Notes under the pieces: model-generated
What the model saw: the letters and a program-made list of their open reading frames with translations, nothing else
What the model was told of the DNA's origin: nothing
The model's database searches: none
From: Acanthamoeba castellanii str. Neff
Lineage: Eukaryota > Discosea > Longamoebia > Acanthamoebidae
Reading direction: 5' to 3'
DNA length: 64,000 nt
NCBI RefSeq assembly: GCF_000313135.1
Contig: NW_004457532.1
Coordinates: 111,155 to 175,154 of the forward strand
Program-made: the position numbers and the translations under genes
Shown here: positions 22,903 through 35,201 of the stretch, piece by piece
How the letters are laid out: each line of letters opens with the position of its first letter
How positions within the stretch are numbered: the stretch's first letter is position 1

Positions 22903-23755
22903 ATGGACACGTTTGTGATTGAGTTCTTCTATGACGTGGTGAGCCCCTACTCCTACCTGGGCTTCGAACAGCTCGTCCGCCTGGAGGAGGGCGAGTGGCG
23001 CGGCCTGGTGACGGTGGTGCTGCGTCCCTTCTTCCTCGGCGCGGTCATGCAGGCCACCGACAACAAGCCCCCCGCCCTGGTGCCCGCCAAGGGCCGCTAC
23101 ATGGGCCGCGACCTGAACCGCCTCTCGCGCGCACTGGGCCTCCGCGTGCGGATACCCTCCCGATTCCCGGCCCTGACCCTCCTCGCCCAGCGGGTACTCG
23201 TCGCCCTCGACCGCCACGACCGTGCCTCCACCAGCGGTGCCCAAGGCCAGCGCCGCCTGCGCGCCGTGAGCAAGCGTCTGTGGCAGATCTACTGGGAGGA
23301 GGACGGCGACCTCAACGACGTCCCCACTCTCACTGCCGCGCTCGTTGCGAGCGGCTGCACCGAGGAGGAGGCCGCCCTCCTTCTCCAGAACGCACCAAGT
23401 AGAGCCCCCCCCCAAATAACGACGTTGTAATTAATAGCAGTTGTGCGAGAGTTGAAACTCACGGTGATCCCCGTTTATCGGGATCAGGTGCGGAGGTGAA
23501 GGACGAGCTGAAGGCGGCGACCGACGAGGCCGTGAAGCGCGGCGCGTTTGGCGCGCCCATCTTCTTCGTGCGCCGCGCCAGCGAGCCCACGGAGAAGGTG
23601 CGCGATGTCCCGTTTGTGTATGGAGTTTCCGTCACTCCATGTGAATGACTCACGCCGCACAGGCGCAGATGCACTTCGGAGCGGACAGGTTCCACCTGAT
23701 CGCGGCGCAGATGGGGAGGGAGTGGCACTTCGCCCCGCAGAAGAACAACCTCTAG
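22903..23755 (+). CDS. Glutathione S-transferase kappa / DsbA-like oxidoreductase
   Basis: Three-exon gene of about 235 residues, matching the usual 220-230 of kappa GSTs, which conjugate or reduce using glutathione in mitochondria or peroxisomes. It starts with IEFFYDVVSPYSYLGFEQL; the SPYSY segment carries the active-site Ser of the kappa family. The PFFLGAVMQATDNKPP and KGRYMGRDLNR segments are family-typical. Exon 2 (about 23490-23595) contains GAFGAPIFFV, the cis-Pro loop of the thioredoxin fold. Exon 3 (about 23662-23755) has MHFGADRFHLIAAQMG, the usual 'FGSDRF' ending. All key parts are present. Confidence 0.92.
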
Positions 23756-23868
23756 AGATGTACCCCGCTTTAGCTTTACCGAGACGAGGGAACGACGCAT
23801 TGTATCACATCTTCGTCAGCACGAGCAGGGCGTAGAGACGCGTTGGGCCTCTTCCGCACGAAGACTCC

Positions 23869-25295
23869 TCATTGGTGCTCATCCAGCACCCGTTCGTTGT
23901 GTCCTGGATCGGGGATCTCGTTCCTCAGCACGAACAAGGGCTCAAAGTCTGCCAAGTGCGATGGATTCTCCATCCGCCACCTGTGTGCGTGTCCCATCGT
24001 GACGACAGCTGTGAGTAAGAGGGCAGTGCTCCCGGCGAGCGCCCGCTGTAGCCGTACCTGGAGTTCCACTCGTGCGTGGCGAAGATCTTCTCGATCTTCC
24101 AGTGGGCCAGGAGCATGGGCAGCCGAAGCTTGCCGTAGATGCGGTGCATGTTCCAGATGATCCTGTCCTTGGACACGGGCACTGACAGGAACAGCAGCCC
24201 ACCAGGGCGCACCAGACACTTCATCTTCTTCATCATCTCGATATCGCCGTTTGGTCGCAGCGGATCACCATATCTGTTCGTAGAGATTAGGTCAACTTCC
24301 ATGCCCCCAGCTGCAATCAATGCCCGAGGCAAAGGGTGTGCTACCTGCCAAGACCGTCGTGCTCGAAGGACGACAGCGAAATGGCCACCTCGAACAACTC
24401 GGAGTTCTTATCGTAGTCGGCCACGGTAAGGAATCGCAGCCTGCGGGCAGCAATGTGAGCTAGAGCTCACAATTACGAGTTTCATGATCTGGTTCGGCCG
24501 CATACCTCGAGTCGTCAGCGGTGATGCGTTGAAAATCAATGGTGGTGCAGGTGCGGCCTCCGTACACAAGACACACGCTCTCATACACAGGCCTAAGCTC
24601 CACAACGTGAGATTAGGCCTGTGGTAGATGCTGCAGAGTGAGGAGGAGGTACCGTTGACTGCCTAGAACTATTACATCCTTCATGTGCAGAGGGAACTCC
24701 TCCAGAGCCTTGTAGAGCAATCGATCAAGAACGCCGTAGTAGTTTCCAAGTCCCTTCTGCACGTTTGCAATTGCTGTGGTGACGAAGCATGCGCGGATGA
24801 GCTTTGCATATCGCTCGTATGGTGTGGTGTCGCACTGCTATCAATCTGTTCCTGCGAGTAGTGGTGCTTCTTCTGGTAGGCGGGGCCTGTCTGGCACTTG
24901 AACTCCAGCATGACGTCAATCTGGCCTGTGGACGGTTCAGCAACAAAGTTCAAGCTCACGCACTTGATAGCGGAGCACATACCATTGAGCGTGTAAGCGT
25001 CTCTCAATGCAGGGGGCATTTCCTTTGGGCAGTTGCTGGGGTCCATGTTCATATCCTGATCCGTGTCTGTGCATGAAGAAGAGTGAGTCCCTGCCACGGA
25101 GAGAAATGGTGGTGGTGAGGTGGGGGGTGGACCAGAGTGAGCAGTGCCCCACTCCGCAAGGCATTGTTCGATGTACTGGGCATCCTGCCCCTGGAACGGC
25201 AGCCACACCAGCAGCCCCAATGCTAGCAGCGCCGAGATTACGACTACCCCAATCACTCTCTGCCTTTGCGCCGCTTCTTGTCGCGCTCGCCCCAT
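23869..25295 (-). CDS. DUF268 family protein, single-pass membrane anchored
   Basis: Protein of unknown biochemical function. The start at 25293-25295 gives a short basic N-terminus (MGRARQEAAQRQR) and one hydrophobic helix (VIGVVVISALLALGLLVWLPF), fitting a type II membrane or Golgi-type anchor. The luminal part contains SNCPKEMPPALRDAYTL and, over the last exons, the DUF268 core: NYYGVLDRLLYKALEEF, SSFEHDGLGRYGDPLRPNGD (split by an intron near 24275-24340), LVRPGGLLFLSVPV and WNMHRIYGKLRLPML. That core has the look of a SAM-dependent methyltransferase C-terminal half, but no SAM motif I is obvious. It ends with NERVLDEHQ at 23869. Confidence 0.8.
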
Positions 25296-25497
25296 TGTCC
25301 TTTCAACTCTATAGCAAGTGCGATAGTGGTAATAAATAGGGGTGGGCCTCACGAAGGGGGCAGAGAAGTAGTAGATCTACTCCGCCTCCTTCACGGCGCT
25401 ACAAAAGCCAAGGGGCTTTGTTGGTGGAAAAGGCGGGCACGTCGAGGGAAATATCCCAACACCGCTGCTGGCCAATTTTACACAAACTCGGCCACCC

Positions 25498-28400
25498 TCA
25501 GCGGTCCTCCTGCAGTGAGAGGCCGAGGCTGTCGCCGACGGGCTCGGCTTCGTCTGATTCGGGGAAAAAGCGCATGTGCTGGGCCTCGAACTCGTCACTC
25601 AGGCTCTTCTTCTCGTGGTCCTCGTCCTCGTCCTCGCCTTCGGCTCGCGGCTGCATTGCGTGGACTCCCGCGCCAAAGGCCTCCTCGGTGCTCTTGAGCT
25701 CGAGGCCGTGCGGGGCCAGGGCCGGTTGACGGTAGGCCAGCGTCATGCGGGTCTCGCTGATGGTGTCGCGCCAGGTGGTCTCGGTGGCCGCGTCGACGGG
25801 TCCGTAGTTGATGACGTGCGACCACCCGAAGTGCAGGACGAACCAGAGGGCGGCGGTGAGGAAGGGCAGCGGCACGAGGGCAACGCCGCCGCCGTACTCG
25901 CTCAGGCTGAGGATGCCGATCATGACCACCTGGAAGACGATACAGGACACCATCAGGTGGTGCAGCACGAAGGAGAAGGCCTTGCCGCCGCCCTGCCACC
26001 TCTGCTCGGTGGCGCGATGGAGGTTGTAGCCGTCGATGAGGAGGGACAGCGCGAAGAAGAGGAAGCCGAAGACGGCGATGAGCGGGGCCATGACGCTGTA
26101 GCACAGCGTGATGGTGAAGATCAGAAGGCCGTTGGAGTAGCCCGAGACGAAATCGAAGTCGCCCGCCGTCAGCAGGTCGCGTCTCTGTTTTGTGCGGGCG
26201 CGTGCGGAGGTGAGGCGGCGGCCCAGAGCAACAAACGGGAAAATAGGTGTTGCAGTGTGTGGGTACCTCGCTCGGCGTGATGGGGCGAGCAAGGAGGCAC
26301 CACTTGACGGCGCAGCGGATGAGGCGCACGAAGCGGAAGAGCTGGAAGGACAAACGGCCGATGCCTTGCACCATGATGAAGATGATGAAGAACAAGGCCT
26401 GCTGCGGCAGAGAGTTGGCCAGCAATGAGACCATCTCGCTGGGCTCTTCCACGATTTGGGCCTGCGTCAGTGCACAGCGACACGATCCAGCTCGTCAGAC
26501 TCTGGGATGACGTGCTTGAGGAGGAGTTGACGTACCAGGGCCAGGAAGAAGGTGCCTTCGACGGCCACCACGAGGAACACGTTGAGGAAGAGGAAGAACG
26601 AGTACATGATCATGGCGTACCACTCGGCCAGCGAGTAGCAGGACAGCCCGCCAAATCGGGTGTAGGCCAACTTGAAGAGGTGCTTCACGAGGATCAGCAG
26701 CAGCGTGATGACGACGGCCGGCAGGAAGCCCTCGAGAATCGCCAGCCCGGTGGGCCGAATGCCGTAGGTGATGGAGTCGGCAACCCACTCGAACCCAGAG
26801 ACCTGCCGGCATCGATCATTTTCATCAGGCGTCCGCTCAAATACCCACCCAACACACAGGGTGGAGCGTGTACCTCTTGCAGCGTCGACAGATTGGCCAC
26901 GGAGACGATGAGCGTCTGAGGAATGGTCCATGCCAGGCTGATGACGACGAGGATGAGGGTGATAACGCCCATACGGAATAGATGGGACACGTAGCCCGTA
27001 TCGACTTGCTTCCAGTTGACGTCGCCTACGCGAGAATGGCAAGGCAACGCGTTAGAGCACTGCTGCGGGCACGCAGAAGTCTGAGGGAATGGGTACTGGG
27101 AGCGGGCGCCGGGGAGATGGTCATTGAGGTGGGATCAGCAAAGGCCACCATCTTCATGCGATTGAAAAGAGTCGTGGAGAGGGTGACGAAGCCCGCTCCG
27201 GACTTCTCCATGCGTCTATAGAGTAGATGGGGGGGAGGGGGAAGTCAGTGACGAACAACACCCAACTCGTGGTTCCGATAGGAGTGGTTGTGAACCTGCT
27301 CTTCTCTTGCTGCAGACAGCTAATCTCCTGGTCCAGCTGTTCGATTCGCTCCTTGTAGAAGTCGGCCGCTTCGACCTGAGCCGCTCGACCTTGTGAGTGG
27401 TCCTGCCACCAACATGATTCTGACGGGGTGACGTACCTTCTCTCCGAACAGTTCGAAAATGCCACTTCTGGTGTAGATCGTGCGGTCCGCTTGCATCTCG
27501 GCCTTCTCCAGCTTGACGAGCAGCTTGCTTCGCTGCTCCTTGAGCGAGTCCAATCGGCCGGCGCTCCACACAAAGTTGACAGCCACCACTGAGGCGTTGA
27601 GCCGGGCCTCGAACCAGCGCCGGAGCACCTTCTTCCCGAGGAGGTCGCTGGGTATCCCGCGGAGGAGGAGAGTGTAGGCGCGCACGCAGTTGGCTGTGAG
27701 ATAAGAGGTTCGGAGCGCTGTGTAGCGCTTGAAGGTCCACATGATGACGCCGTAGAAGAGGAACGAGTAGAAGTAGGTGACCGCGATGTGCGCCATGAAC
27801 CTGTCCGAGCGTTTGGGGATGTTCGACATCGTCAACACGCCCATGTCCTCTGCTCTCACCAAACATGTTCATGATATACTGTCAGCAAACGCGGAGGCGT
27901 GGGACTGAATGTGTTGGTACAAGAGGAGGGTTGGAGGACGCACGGCGCTGGGACCGGTCATCGTCGTTGGCGGTGAAGTTGATGGGGAGGATGATGGCGC
28001 AGCCAACGACCATCATCACGAGGCACATCATGAAGCACACACGCAAGAAGCGGATGTACATCACTCCATCTTCCCCGTGTTGACTGAACACGTCGGCCTC
28101 CCGCACCCTGCTCCCACTCATTCATTAGAACCATCACCATGGTGCAACAAACAACCTCAACTTGAAGAGAGTGGGAGTGGGAGAAGGGAGAAACGCACCC
28201 GAGGGCTCGCCAAGCCCAGTGCAAGAAGCTGGTATCTACCGACTGTGGGTCCTCCTCTTCATCAGGGTGCTCGTCCAGCTCTGGAAGCCTGCCCTCCTCT
28301 GTCGCCGACTTTCGTCGGAAGGGGTTGAAGAACCTGCACAGGAGGCCCCATCGCTCAAACGTGAAGGGACGAAGGCAACAACACGGCAGCAAGTCCCATG

Positions 28401-28531
28401 GCGTACCGTTGCAGGCCCGAGGGTCCGAACCGTCGGAGCATACAGAAAGAGAGGAAGGCCCCACCACCGATAGCTGCATTGAGCCAAAGGTTGGTGTAGA
28501 ACTTGGCCACGGAGTGGTCCTCGTTGTTCAT
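25498..28531 (-). CDS. OSCA/TMEM63 (CSC1-like) mechanosensitive cation channel
   Basis: Predicted osmo- or mechanosensitive cation channel of about 800 residues. The start at 28529-28531 gives a luminal N-terminus, then LNAAIGGGAFLSFCML as first helix and HWAWRALG near 28195-28230. The second and third helices (CFMMCLVMMVVGCAIILPINF at about 27985-28050; FYSFLFYGVIMW at 27740-27780) flank the cytosolic RNA-recognition-like domain, which contains LRGIPSDLLGKKVLRRWFEA. The 7TM channel block follows: a long helix set at 26500-26990, then LPQQALFFIIFIM (about 26365-26420) and a DFDFVSGYSNGLLIFTITLCYS segment in the last exon. An acidic C-terminal tail ends at 25498. All three domains of the family are present. 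Confidence 0.9.
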
Positions 28532-29006
28532 CTATGGGCTGTGTCTGTCTTCGAGGATGCTGAAGCGTTTAAGCGGTGGTTGTTAGTCTTGTCTTGTACG
28601 TTCTGGCGATGTGGCTGTTCCGTGACGTCTGTGGCAGTGTTGGATGTTAAAGTGCGGCCTGTGAGTTGTAAGAAGGGTTGGGTGTGCAGGCGGTCTCGTC
28701 GGTTGAGCCAGCCGTATGGGGCTATCTCAACGTGCCCCATCTTCCGGCCATGTTGGACCTCGGGTTCATCCTCGCACAAACCCGCGAGATTCCCCCGCCT
28801 TGCTCGGATAGAAAGGCGCTGGTTCGAACCTCGGCGAAAAGGCACCCCGCGGTGAGGGTGTGGGGCGGGGGACAACCGGCATGTGCCTTCGTACAAAGGC
28901 CCCGAGCCCCCCCCCAATACTATAATGTCCATCATTATTCAACATAGTCTGGGTGTGGTGGTACAATATAAATAAAGCGTGGGTGTGAGTACCACTCCCA
29001 CGGCGC
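28532..29006. other. Intergenic region: 5' flank of the OSCA-like gene
   Basis: 475 nt with no supported gene. A TATAAATA stretch (about 28965-28973) is on plus. GGTTCGAACC at about 28819-28828 resembles a tRNA T-loop, but no tRNA can be folded around it. The region should contain the promoter of the OSCA-like gene and the 3' end of the PTPMT1-like transcript. Confidence 0.35.
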
Positions 29007-29972
29007 TTAGTTCACCAGTTTGGCACGCTGGCTGCTCAGCTCAGAGTGGTACGCAATCAGATTCCGCTGCTTGTTGAGCTTGGCTCGCACCATGGCCCGC
29101 TTCGACAGGAGGAGCTGCTGCGCCGTGTCCAAGTCAAGTTGCCTGAAGCGGTACAGCAGCCACGCCATCGCCACAGCCGCGCTCCGCCCTCGGCCTGCAC
29201 CATGACATATTTGTACGTGTCCACGCAGATCCTGCCCACTAAGAAGAAGTAGAGGGACGCACCTGCCATGCAGTGAATGAGGACCTTCTTGCCCTGCTGC
29301 ACGTTGTGGTCGATGAACTGTACTGCTGTCTTCATGTCCTCCACAGTCGGCTCAATGTGGTCCACCGTGGGAAGATACAGTTGCTCGATGCCCTAGGGGA
29401 GCAAAAAGTGTTCCACCACACAACCCACACCAATCAGACCAGGTACTAGAGAAAGAGGGGAGGGAGGGCCTTACGCTCTCCTTGTAGAACGCAGCGGGGC
29501 CGTAGGCCTCGTCGCACATGTTCACAACTGCACCCACCACACATTGAGCTCTGCAGAGTCAGCTTTGAGCAGAAAGCAGTGTCGCGCGGGAGTGGCAGCG
29601 TACCGGCACGTACGCGCAGGTCCGAGAGGAGATGCTGGTTCCAGAAGGTGGGAAGGCAGCCCAGGTACACGTCCTCGTCTATCTTGCTCCAATACGGAGA
29701 CGGGCGCAACCCAAGCGCGAATGTGCCAATCTTGTTGTAGGTGACGGATTGTCTCAATTTATAGACCGGTTTCTACATTCGAAGAGAAAGTGGGAAAGCG
29801 GGTAGGTGGAGGTAAATACCACAAAGGGAAGCTTGGGGTAGTGGACGGCACGCCCCACCCATTTGGCGAGCGGAATAGGGAGCTTGCCGTGGAGGAAGGG
29901 TTTGAAGATGAAGTAGTGGAAGAGCAGGAGAAGCACCACGACCCATAACACAAACGTCCACGACACCTCCAT
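29007..29972 (-). CDS. PTPMT1-like dual-specificity phosphatase with N-terminal membrane anchor
   Basis: The start at 29970-29972 opens with a strongly hydrophobic helix (VSWTFVLWVVVLLLLFHYFIF), so it is probably tethered to a membrane. In mitochondria this family dephosphorylates phosphatidylglycerophosphate for cardiolipin synthesis. The catalytic core follows in small exons: YWSKIDEDVYLGCLPTFW (about 29655-29705), VRAVVNMCDEAYGP (about 29505-29530 plus the preceding exon end), GIEQLYLPTVDHIEPT, and the P-loop HCMAG|RGRS split by an intron near 29180-29265. HCX5R is therefore intact (HCMAGRGRS). The last exon is basic (SKRAMVRAKLNKQRN). The localisation and lipid substrate are inferred from the family. 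Confidence 0.82.
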
Positions 29973-30062
29973 CTCCTGTTGCCGGGGAGTTCTGTGATTT
30001 TGAAGATGAATGTCAAATTTAAATTTATATAATTATTATTTTGCTCCGTGAAGGAAGGAGCA

Positions 30063-31412
30063 CTACACGCCAAAGAGAACGGACGGCTCGAAGATGGCAC
30101 TGATGGCAAGATCGGCCAAGAACAGGACTCCCGCAGGCGCCAGGTCGGTAAGCAGCTCAGGAACAAAGCCCTGTTGTATTCCGAACAAGGCAGCAGATAT
30201 TAGGTTGAGCTTCATTTCACACGGACACACAGGGCTGGACAGAGTCACCTTGTAGAAGCCAGGCACGCCCTCTTCGTTCCAAATCCTCGTGATACAGTCC
30301 AATGCGCCTCTGTAAGGCGCATTCCAGAGCTAAAGGGAGCGTGTGAGTGCGTGTGCGTGTGCGTGTGCGTGTGCGTGTGCGGAGCGAACAGGTTTTGGGC
30401 TCGATGCGTGGGCGACGTACCGCAAGTCCGCAGCCTTGAATATCCAGTCGGCGCACCACGGTCTGCAGAGGGCGCGTGAGCAACGCGACCAGGAGCGCTC
30501 TCGCACATTCATCGGCAGCCAGGGACAGCGACTGTAGGCCGCCATTCACCAGCCTGTTGCTGCTAATGCCACGCGGTGGGTCAGTGATGTACAGTGCCGC
30601 CTAAAGAGCCAGCCTGATGAAGCGCCAGGTACCTGATCCTATTCTGTAGAGCAAGCGATCGGAAAGGCGCCGCGGCATCATAGACGGAGAACGCCATGCT
30701 GGAGACGACTTCATGGGCAGCAGCCGGTCCAAAGGATCGAGTGAAGACGGCCAGTCCGTCCTCAGCCCACAAGAGTCGCAGCACGTGCAACAGCCCTTCA
30801 AGCGGATACTTGCCTTCAGGCCCAGGCTAGCCAACACCAAGCGGCGCGGGAGACAAAGAGGTGAGGCGTCTGTCCGCGTCGCCGCCAACAAAATAACAAA
30901 GAACAATAAAATAATCAAAAGAATAACTACTTAAAACCAGAGACGTTGGGGGGGGGTACGAGTTGGGCGTGAAGGCGGTTGCTGGCGATGCGGAGGGGGC
31001 GGGTGAGGAAGGTCCAGACCAGGCGCTCAGAAACAGCGAGAAGAGCCATCTGCCAGTTGTGGACGTAGGGCGATGGCTTCTTGGTTGCCGCAGCGCCACC
31101 TACCGGGGGCGGACAGACGACCTCCTCGACGGAGAGACTGGCGGCGGTGAGCAGGACGTCGAGCACTCCCTCGAGGGCGCCCACCCACGCCCAGTAGGCC
31201 GGGTGTCCGAAGAGGCCGGTCTGCCGTCGGACCAGCCGGGCCTCGTCGGCCCACCCGACCATTCCCGTAACCGCCCCGGTCACGAAGCTCACCCCGCTGT
31301 AGGGCGTCACGCTTCGGCGGTGGCCCGCCACCACCAGCGGGTGCAGCAGATAAGTGATACTGGGCGAAGTCCATTGCACCAAATCTCTCAACGTTGTGTT
31401 GGTCTCGTCCAT
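30063..31412 (-). CDS. Mitochondrial carrier superfamily-like protein (MTCH/SLC25A46-like)
   Basis: About 330 residues from ATG 31410-31412. Several segments recall solute-carrier repeats: TRPLRIASNRLHAQLVPPP (about 30950-31010), TRPLQTVVRRLDIQG (about 30435-30490) and YRGALDCITRIWNEEGVPGFYKG (about 30245-30320). The last follows the carrier pattern of a conserved Tyr-x-Gly, an acidic helix and EG...FY.G. The classical PX[DE]XX[KR] signature is weak in every repeat; it appears as P-L-R or P-L-Q. That suggests a divergent carrier such as the outer-membrane insertase MTCH or SLC25A46 rather than a nucleotide or keto-acid transporter. The N-terminal third is not recognised. Confidence 0.6.
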
Positions 31413-31572
31413 CTTGTCGTGGATATTTGGAACGAAGAAAAGGTATTTTCTTGAAGCTTTTTGATTGGCGTCGACAGAAACGTATTTTGCGTTTCATTAC
31501 ACAACAACGTAATCGTTCCTCGAATGTTTTGGCGAGCTTGTGGTTGATGCCAGTTCCATTTGGCTGCGGAAG
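31413..31572. promoter_or_regulatory. Divergent promoter, carrier-like gene and SNM1
   Basis: 160 nt between two divergently transcribed ATGs. The text is AT-rich near 31440-31520. No specific element is assigned. Confidence 0.35.
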
Positions 31573-34500
31573 ATGAAGAGGGAAAGGGGGACCGGCGGGG
31601 CCTACAAGAAGAGGGCTGGTGGAGGCAGTACTTGGGGAGGTAAGACAAAACGCGAGCGGAAGGAGAAGCCATGTCCCGCCTTCAAGAAAATCAACGGCAC
31701 CAACATAATCGTTGATGGATTCCAGTATAAGTCCTACTCCGTTTCCTCTTACTTCCTCACGTGCGTAGATTCCTCCTCCTCAATAACCACGAAGCTCAAC
31801 TCATGTTTTTCCTCAATCTCACGACCTACAGCCACTTCCATTCTGATCACTACACCGGCATCACCAAGGGTTTTGATTTCGGGATCATCTGTACAGTTCA
31901 CCTCCTAAAACTGCAAGTTGCCACACGACTGTGTTCTGCACCACTTGAGCTCAATTTCTTGTTCCCCCAGACTGCTCCGAGATAACGGCCAAGCTGATGT
32001 TTATCAAGCTGGGCGTCAGCCCCAACTACGTCCGTCCTCTATCCAGTACGTAGACCTCCACACGCGCCCCCACTTGCTTGCCGCGGCTAAGTACATGCTG
32101 ATGACCATGGTTGCGTGCACGTGGTCTATTTGGTGCATTGCCTCCCTGCAGTGTTTACGCCACACATGGTGGAAGGCACGGAAGTGACGCTACTCCCGGC
32201 CAATCACTGCCCCGTAAGCCACCACTATCACATTGGCGAGTGATCCCTTGCGTAGTAGGCGTACCCACTTACTTGTGCTGTGGATGCGCATCCAATGTGC
32301 GCCTATGTGTGTCCTCTTCCAGGGAGCGGTGCTGCTGCTGTTCAAGGTCGATGGGCGCTATATCCTGCACGTGGGCGACTTTCGATACCATCCGAACATG
32401 CAGAGCTACGACGAGCTTCGGCGCAACGAAATACACAGTACACCGCCGCCGCCCACTCACGCGTGTCTTGCAATCACGTGTTCGCTAATAACCTGGTCGC
32501 GACACATACAGCTATTTATTTGGACACCACCTACTGCGCACCCCAGCACTGCTTTCCGCCTCGCGAGGAAACGGTAGAGCGGGTCGTGGAACTCGTGCTC
32601 CGAGAGAAACGGGTACGCACGCACAGTCCATCACCCGTGTGCACACGGGCGATCGTGGTACTCGAGTTTTTGCGCTGACCGCAGGCTCTACTAGGAATCG
32701 ACTCTGTTCTTGGTGGGCACGTATTGTATAGGCAAGGAGGAGGTGTTTTGCGGTATTGCTCGGGTATGTGGCATGAAGGCATTCGTAACCCGCGAAAAGT
32801 ACGCGCCCACCTTCCCTTTTACCGTTGACAGACAGACCAGTCGGTGAGGGACCCGCGTTAAAGCTTTCTATCCATCAACCAACAGATACGTGCTACTTCA
32901 ATGTATGGATATTCCCGATTTTGACGACATCATCACCACGGACTCGACCTCCACAAATCTTCACGTGGTGCGCCTCTCTCTGCCTAGATCTCTTGACGTG
33001 TTAGGCCGTAGCGCTGACTTCAACACCACCACTCTCCCTCCGTTTTGTCCTGTCCCTCTGTGAGCAGGTTCCAATGAACTGTCTGTCTTTTCAAAGTACG
33101 CACTTTCACCACTTGAACGTAAACCGCTTGACTGCTCCAACTCATCATGCCCACACACACACGCACGTTCGTTCAGAGATGGGCCTACTGATGAGCAAGA
33201 TGAAAGCACGCTACAGCCGCATCATCGCCATTCGACCCACGGGCTGGGCGGGCGACGTGAAGCACGTAGGCCCCACGTCCTTCCCGTTGATGTACAAAAA
33301 CCCTCGACGGCTCACCGCAGGCGGGCGGGTCCATTTTGTGTGCAGACGACAAAGCGGAATCTGGAGCTGTACGAAGTGCCCTACTCAGAACACTCCAACT
33401 ACTACGAGCTTAGGGAGTTTGTTGAGTTCCTCCGTCCGTCTTGTATCGTGCCCACGGTACCCCACTCTCCACTTCCCTCCACTTCTCTCTCTCTTGACAC
33501 CGGGTTACGTTCGCGCGTTTTTATAATTGATTTATTTATTTATTTATTTATTTATTTATTGCACCGGTGTGTGACTCTCGAATGTGGGGTGTAGGTCAAC
33601 TGCTGGAGCCAGGCCAAGGTGGAGGCGCAGCTGTATCACTTCAGAGATCTGATGAAAGGCAGCACCGCCCCTCCGCCCGACTTTGGAGCAGCCGCTCGGG
33701 GCAAGGCGGCCATCACTTCTCACTTTGAACGGAAGACCACCACCACCTCCACTTCCGCCGCCACCTCCGCATCCCCTTACACTCCCGTTACCACCTCCCG
33801 GACGCGCCCCGCGTCGACCCTCTTTCAAACGCCCCAGCGAGCCTCGTCTTCGCCGTCGTTCCTGACGTCGACCATCACCTCCTACTTTGGGTTCACTGAC
33901 CAACGCAAGGCGGCGGCCGCCAGCGCGAAGACCGCGTCGACGAGTTTGTCGTCGCCCCCGCCTGCCTTCTCGGCCTCGCCCGCCTTCTTCTCGTTTTTCT
34001 CGCGCTCGAGGTCGGACAGCAGCATCAAGCGCGAGCCAGTACCCGAACACGAAGTGAAGGTGGAGACCAAGGCCGCGTGGGACATCGACGACGACGATCA
34101 GTTCCTGTACGAGGCCGCCCTCCTACTCGACGACTCCCAGGCCGAGCTGATGATCAAAGACGAGAGCAAGCGCGAGGAGGACGAAGAAGAGGACGAGGAT
34201 GAGGATGATGCGGAAGACGAGCAGCAGGCCTACTCGCCCCTGGCCTTTTCCGAGGGCGAGGACGAAGACGAAGCCGAGGCTGCGTATGCAGGCGAGGTGG
34301 GGGTCCTGGAGCTGCCGGGGGCGCTCGACCAGAGTGAGGGGGGCCTGGTGGCGCCAACGTTCCCCGATACAGAGGAGGAAGAGCAAATCACAACACACAG
34401 CCAGGAGGCGGCCGCCCCGCCGCCTTCGAACCCGTCGACACCCCTCCATGGACACTCGCCGACTGCTTGCTCGCTCGCCGCCTCCACCTCCAACTCACCT

Positions 34501-35201
34501 CTCGCCCGCGAAAAGGAGCTTCAAGATCCAGCAGCCGAGTCCTCTCCGCTGGCGGTCGAGACCTCACCGTCTCCCGCTGCAAAGGGCGTGGCCTCTTCGC
34601 TTCCTCCATCACCAACCCGTGCGTGCGGCCAGCTTCGTCTCCTCCGATGCCTCCATCTCCCCTGACGCCGCAGTCGCCCTTCTTCGCGTTTGCAGCGTCG
34701 CCATCATCCGGTCGCCTCTCGCTCAAACGCAAGCGGGAGACGGGCTCGGCCTCCACCACCACCAGCTGCACTCAGCCCTCACCATCGCAGCCTTCGCAGC
34801 AGACGACCGCGGCAGGGCGAGTGGCGAGCGCCAGCCCGAGTCAGCCGGTCTTCATAGACCTCACCGACGACGGCGACGAAGAGCTGGCGCCCGGAGCTCC
34901 AGCCGTGTCCGATAAATCGAACACCGGTGGCGGTGGTACCTCGAGCCCGGGTCCGCTCGCGGCATTTGTGACCCACGGGCGGCTGGGCAGGGCCAAGAGC
35001 GATCCGGCGCTTCGCGGACGGCACGGCAGCAGCACGCCCAGCCCGACGCAAGGTGCTGCGGCGGGACAAAAGCGGCGAAAGCTGAGCGGCGGGGCGGGCG
35101 GGAAGCCAAAAGACGACAGCCCCTGCCCCGGCAAGAGCACGACGCCCTCTTCGGTCGGCTCTGCTGCCCTCTCCATCTTGGACTTCCTCCGCAGGAAGTG
35201 A
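31573..35201 (+). CDS. SNM1: SNM1/Pso2-type DNA crosslink repair nuclease (metallo-beta-lactamase, DRMBL)
   Basis: Nuclear 5' exonuclease for interstrand crosslink repair. The catalytic half spans small exons: YSVSSYFLTHFHSDHYTGIT carries the metal-binding HxHxDH motif across the intron at about 31759-31831. YCSEITAKL, LLPANHCPGAVLLLF and HVGDFR follow, then YLDTTYC, VVGTYCIGKEEVF, ITTDSTS, RPTGWAGD and the DRMBL motif PYSEHSNYYELREF. All SNM1 landmarks are present. The rest (33595-35201) is a long disordered C-terminal extension with acidic runs and a SUMO-interaction-like VFIDLTDDGDEE (about 34849-34885). To stay in frame the extension needs an 86-nt intron starting at GTGGCC (about 34587-34672) or a base indel; otherwise the protein ends at 34665. 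ATG at 31573 is the first in frame. Confidence 0.88.
33531..33560. repeat. (TTTA)n microsatellite in an SNM1 intron
   Basis: About seven and a half copies of TTTA lie inside the intron that follows the DRMBL-motif exon of the SNM1-type gene. Confidence 0.9.

Noticed and set aside
28795..28850. GGTTCGAACC resembling a tRNA T-loop
   Set aside because: The flanking bases do not form a 5-bp T-stem, and no acceptor, D or anticodon arm can be drawn around it.
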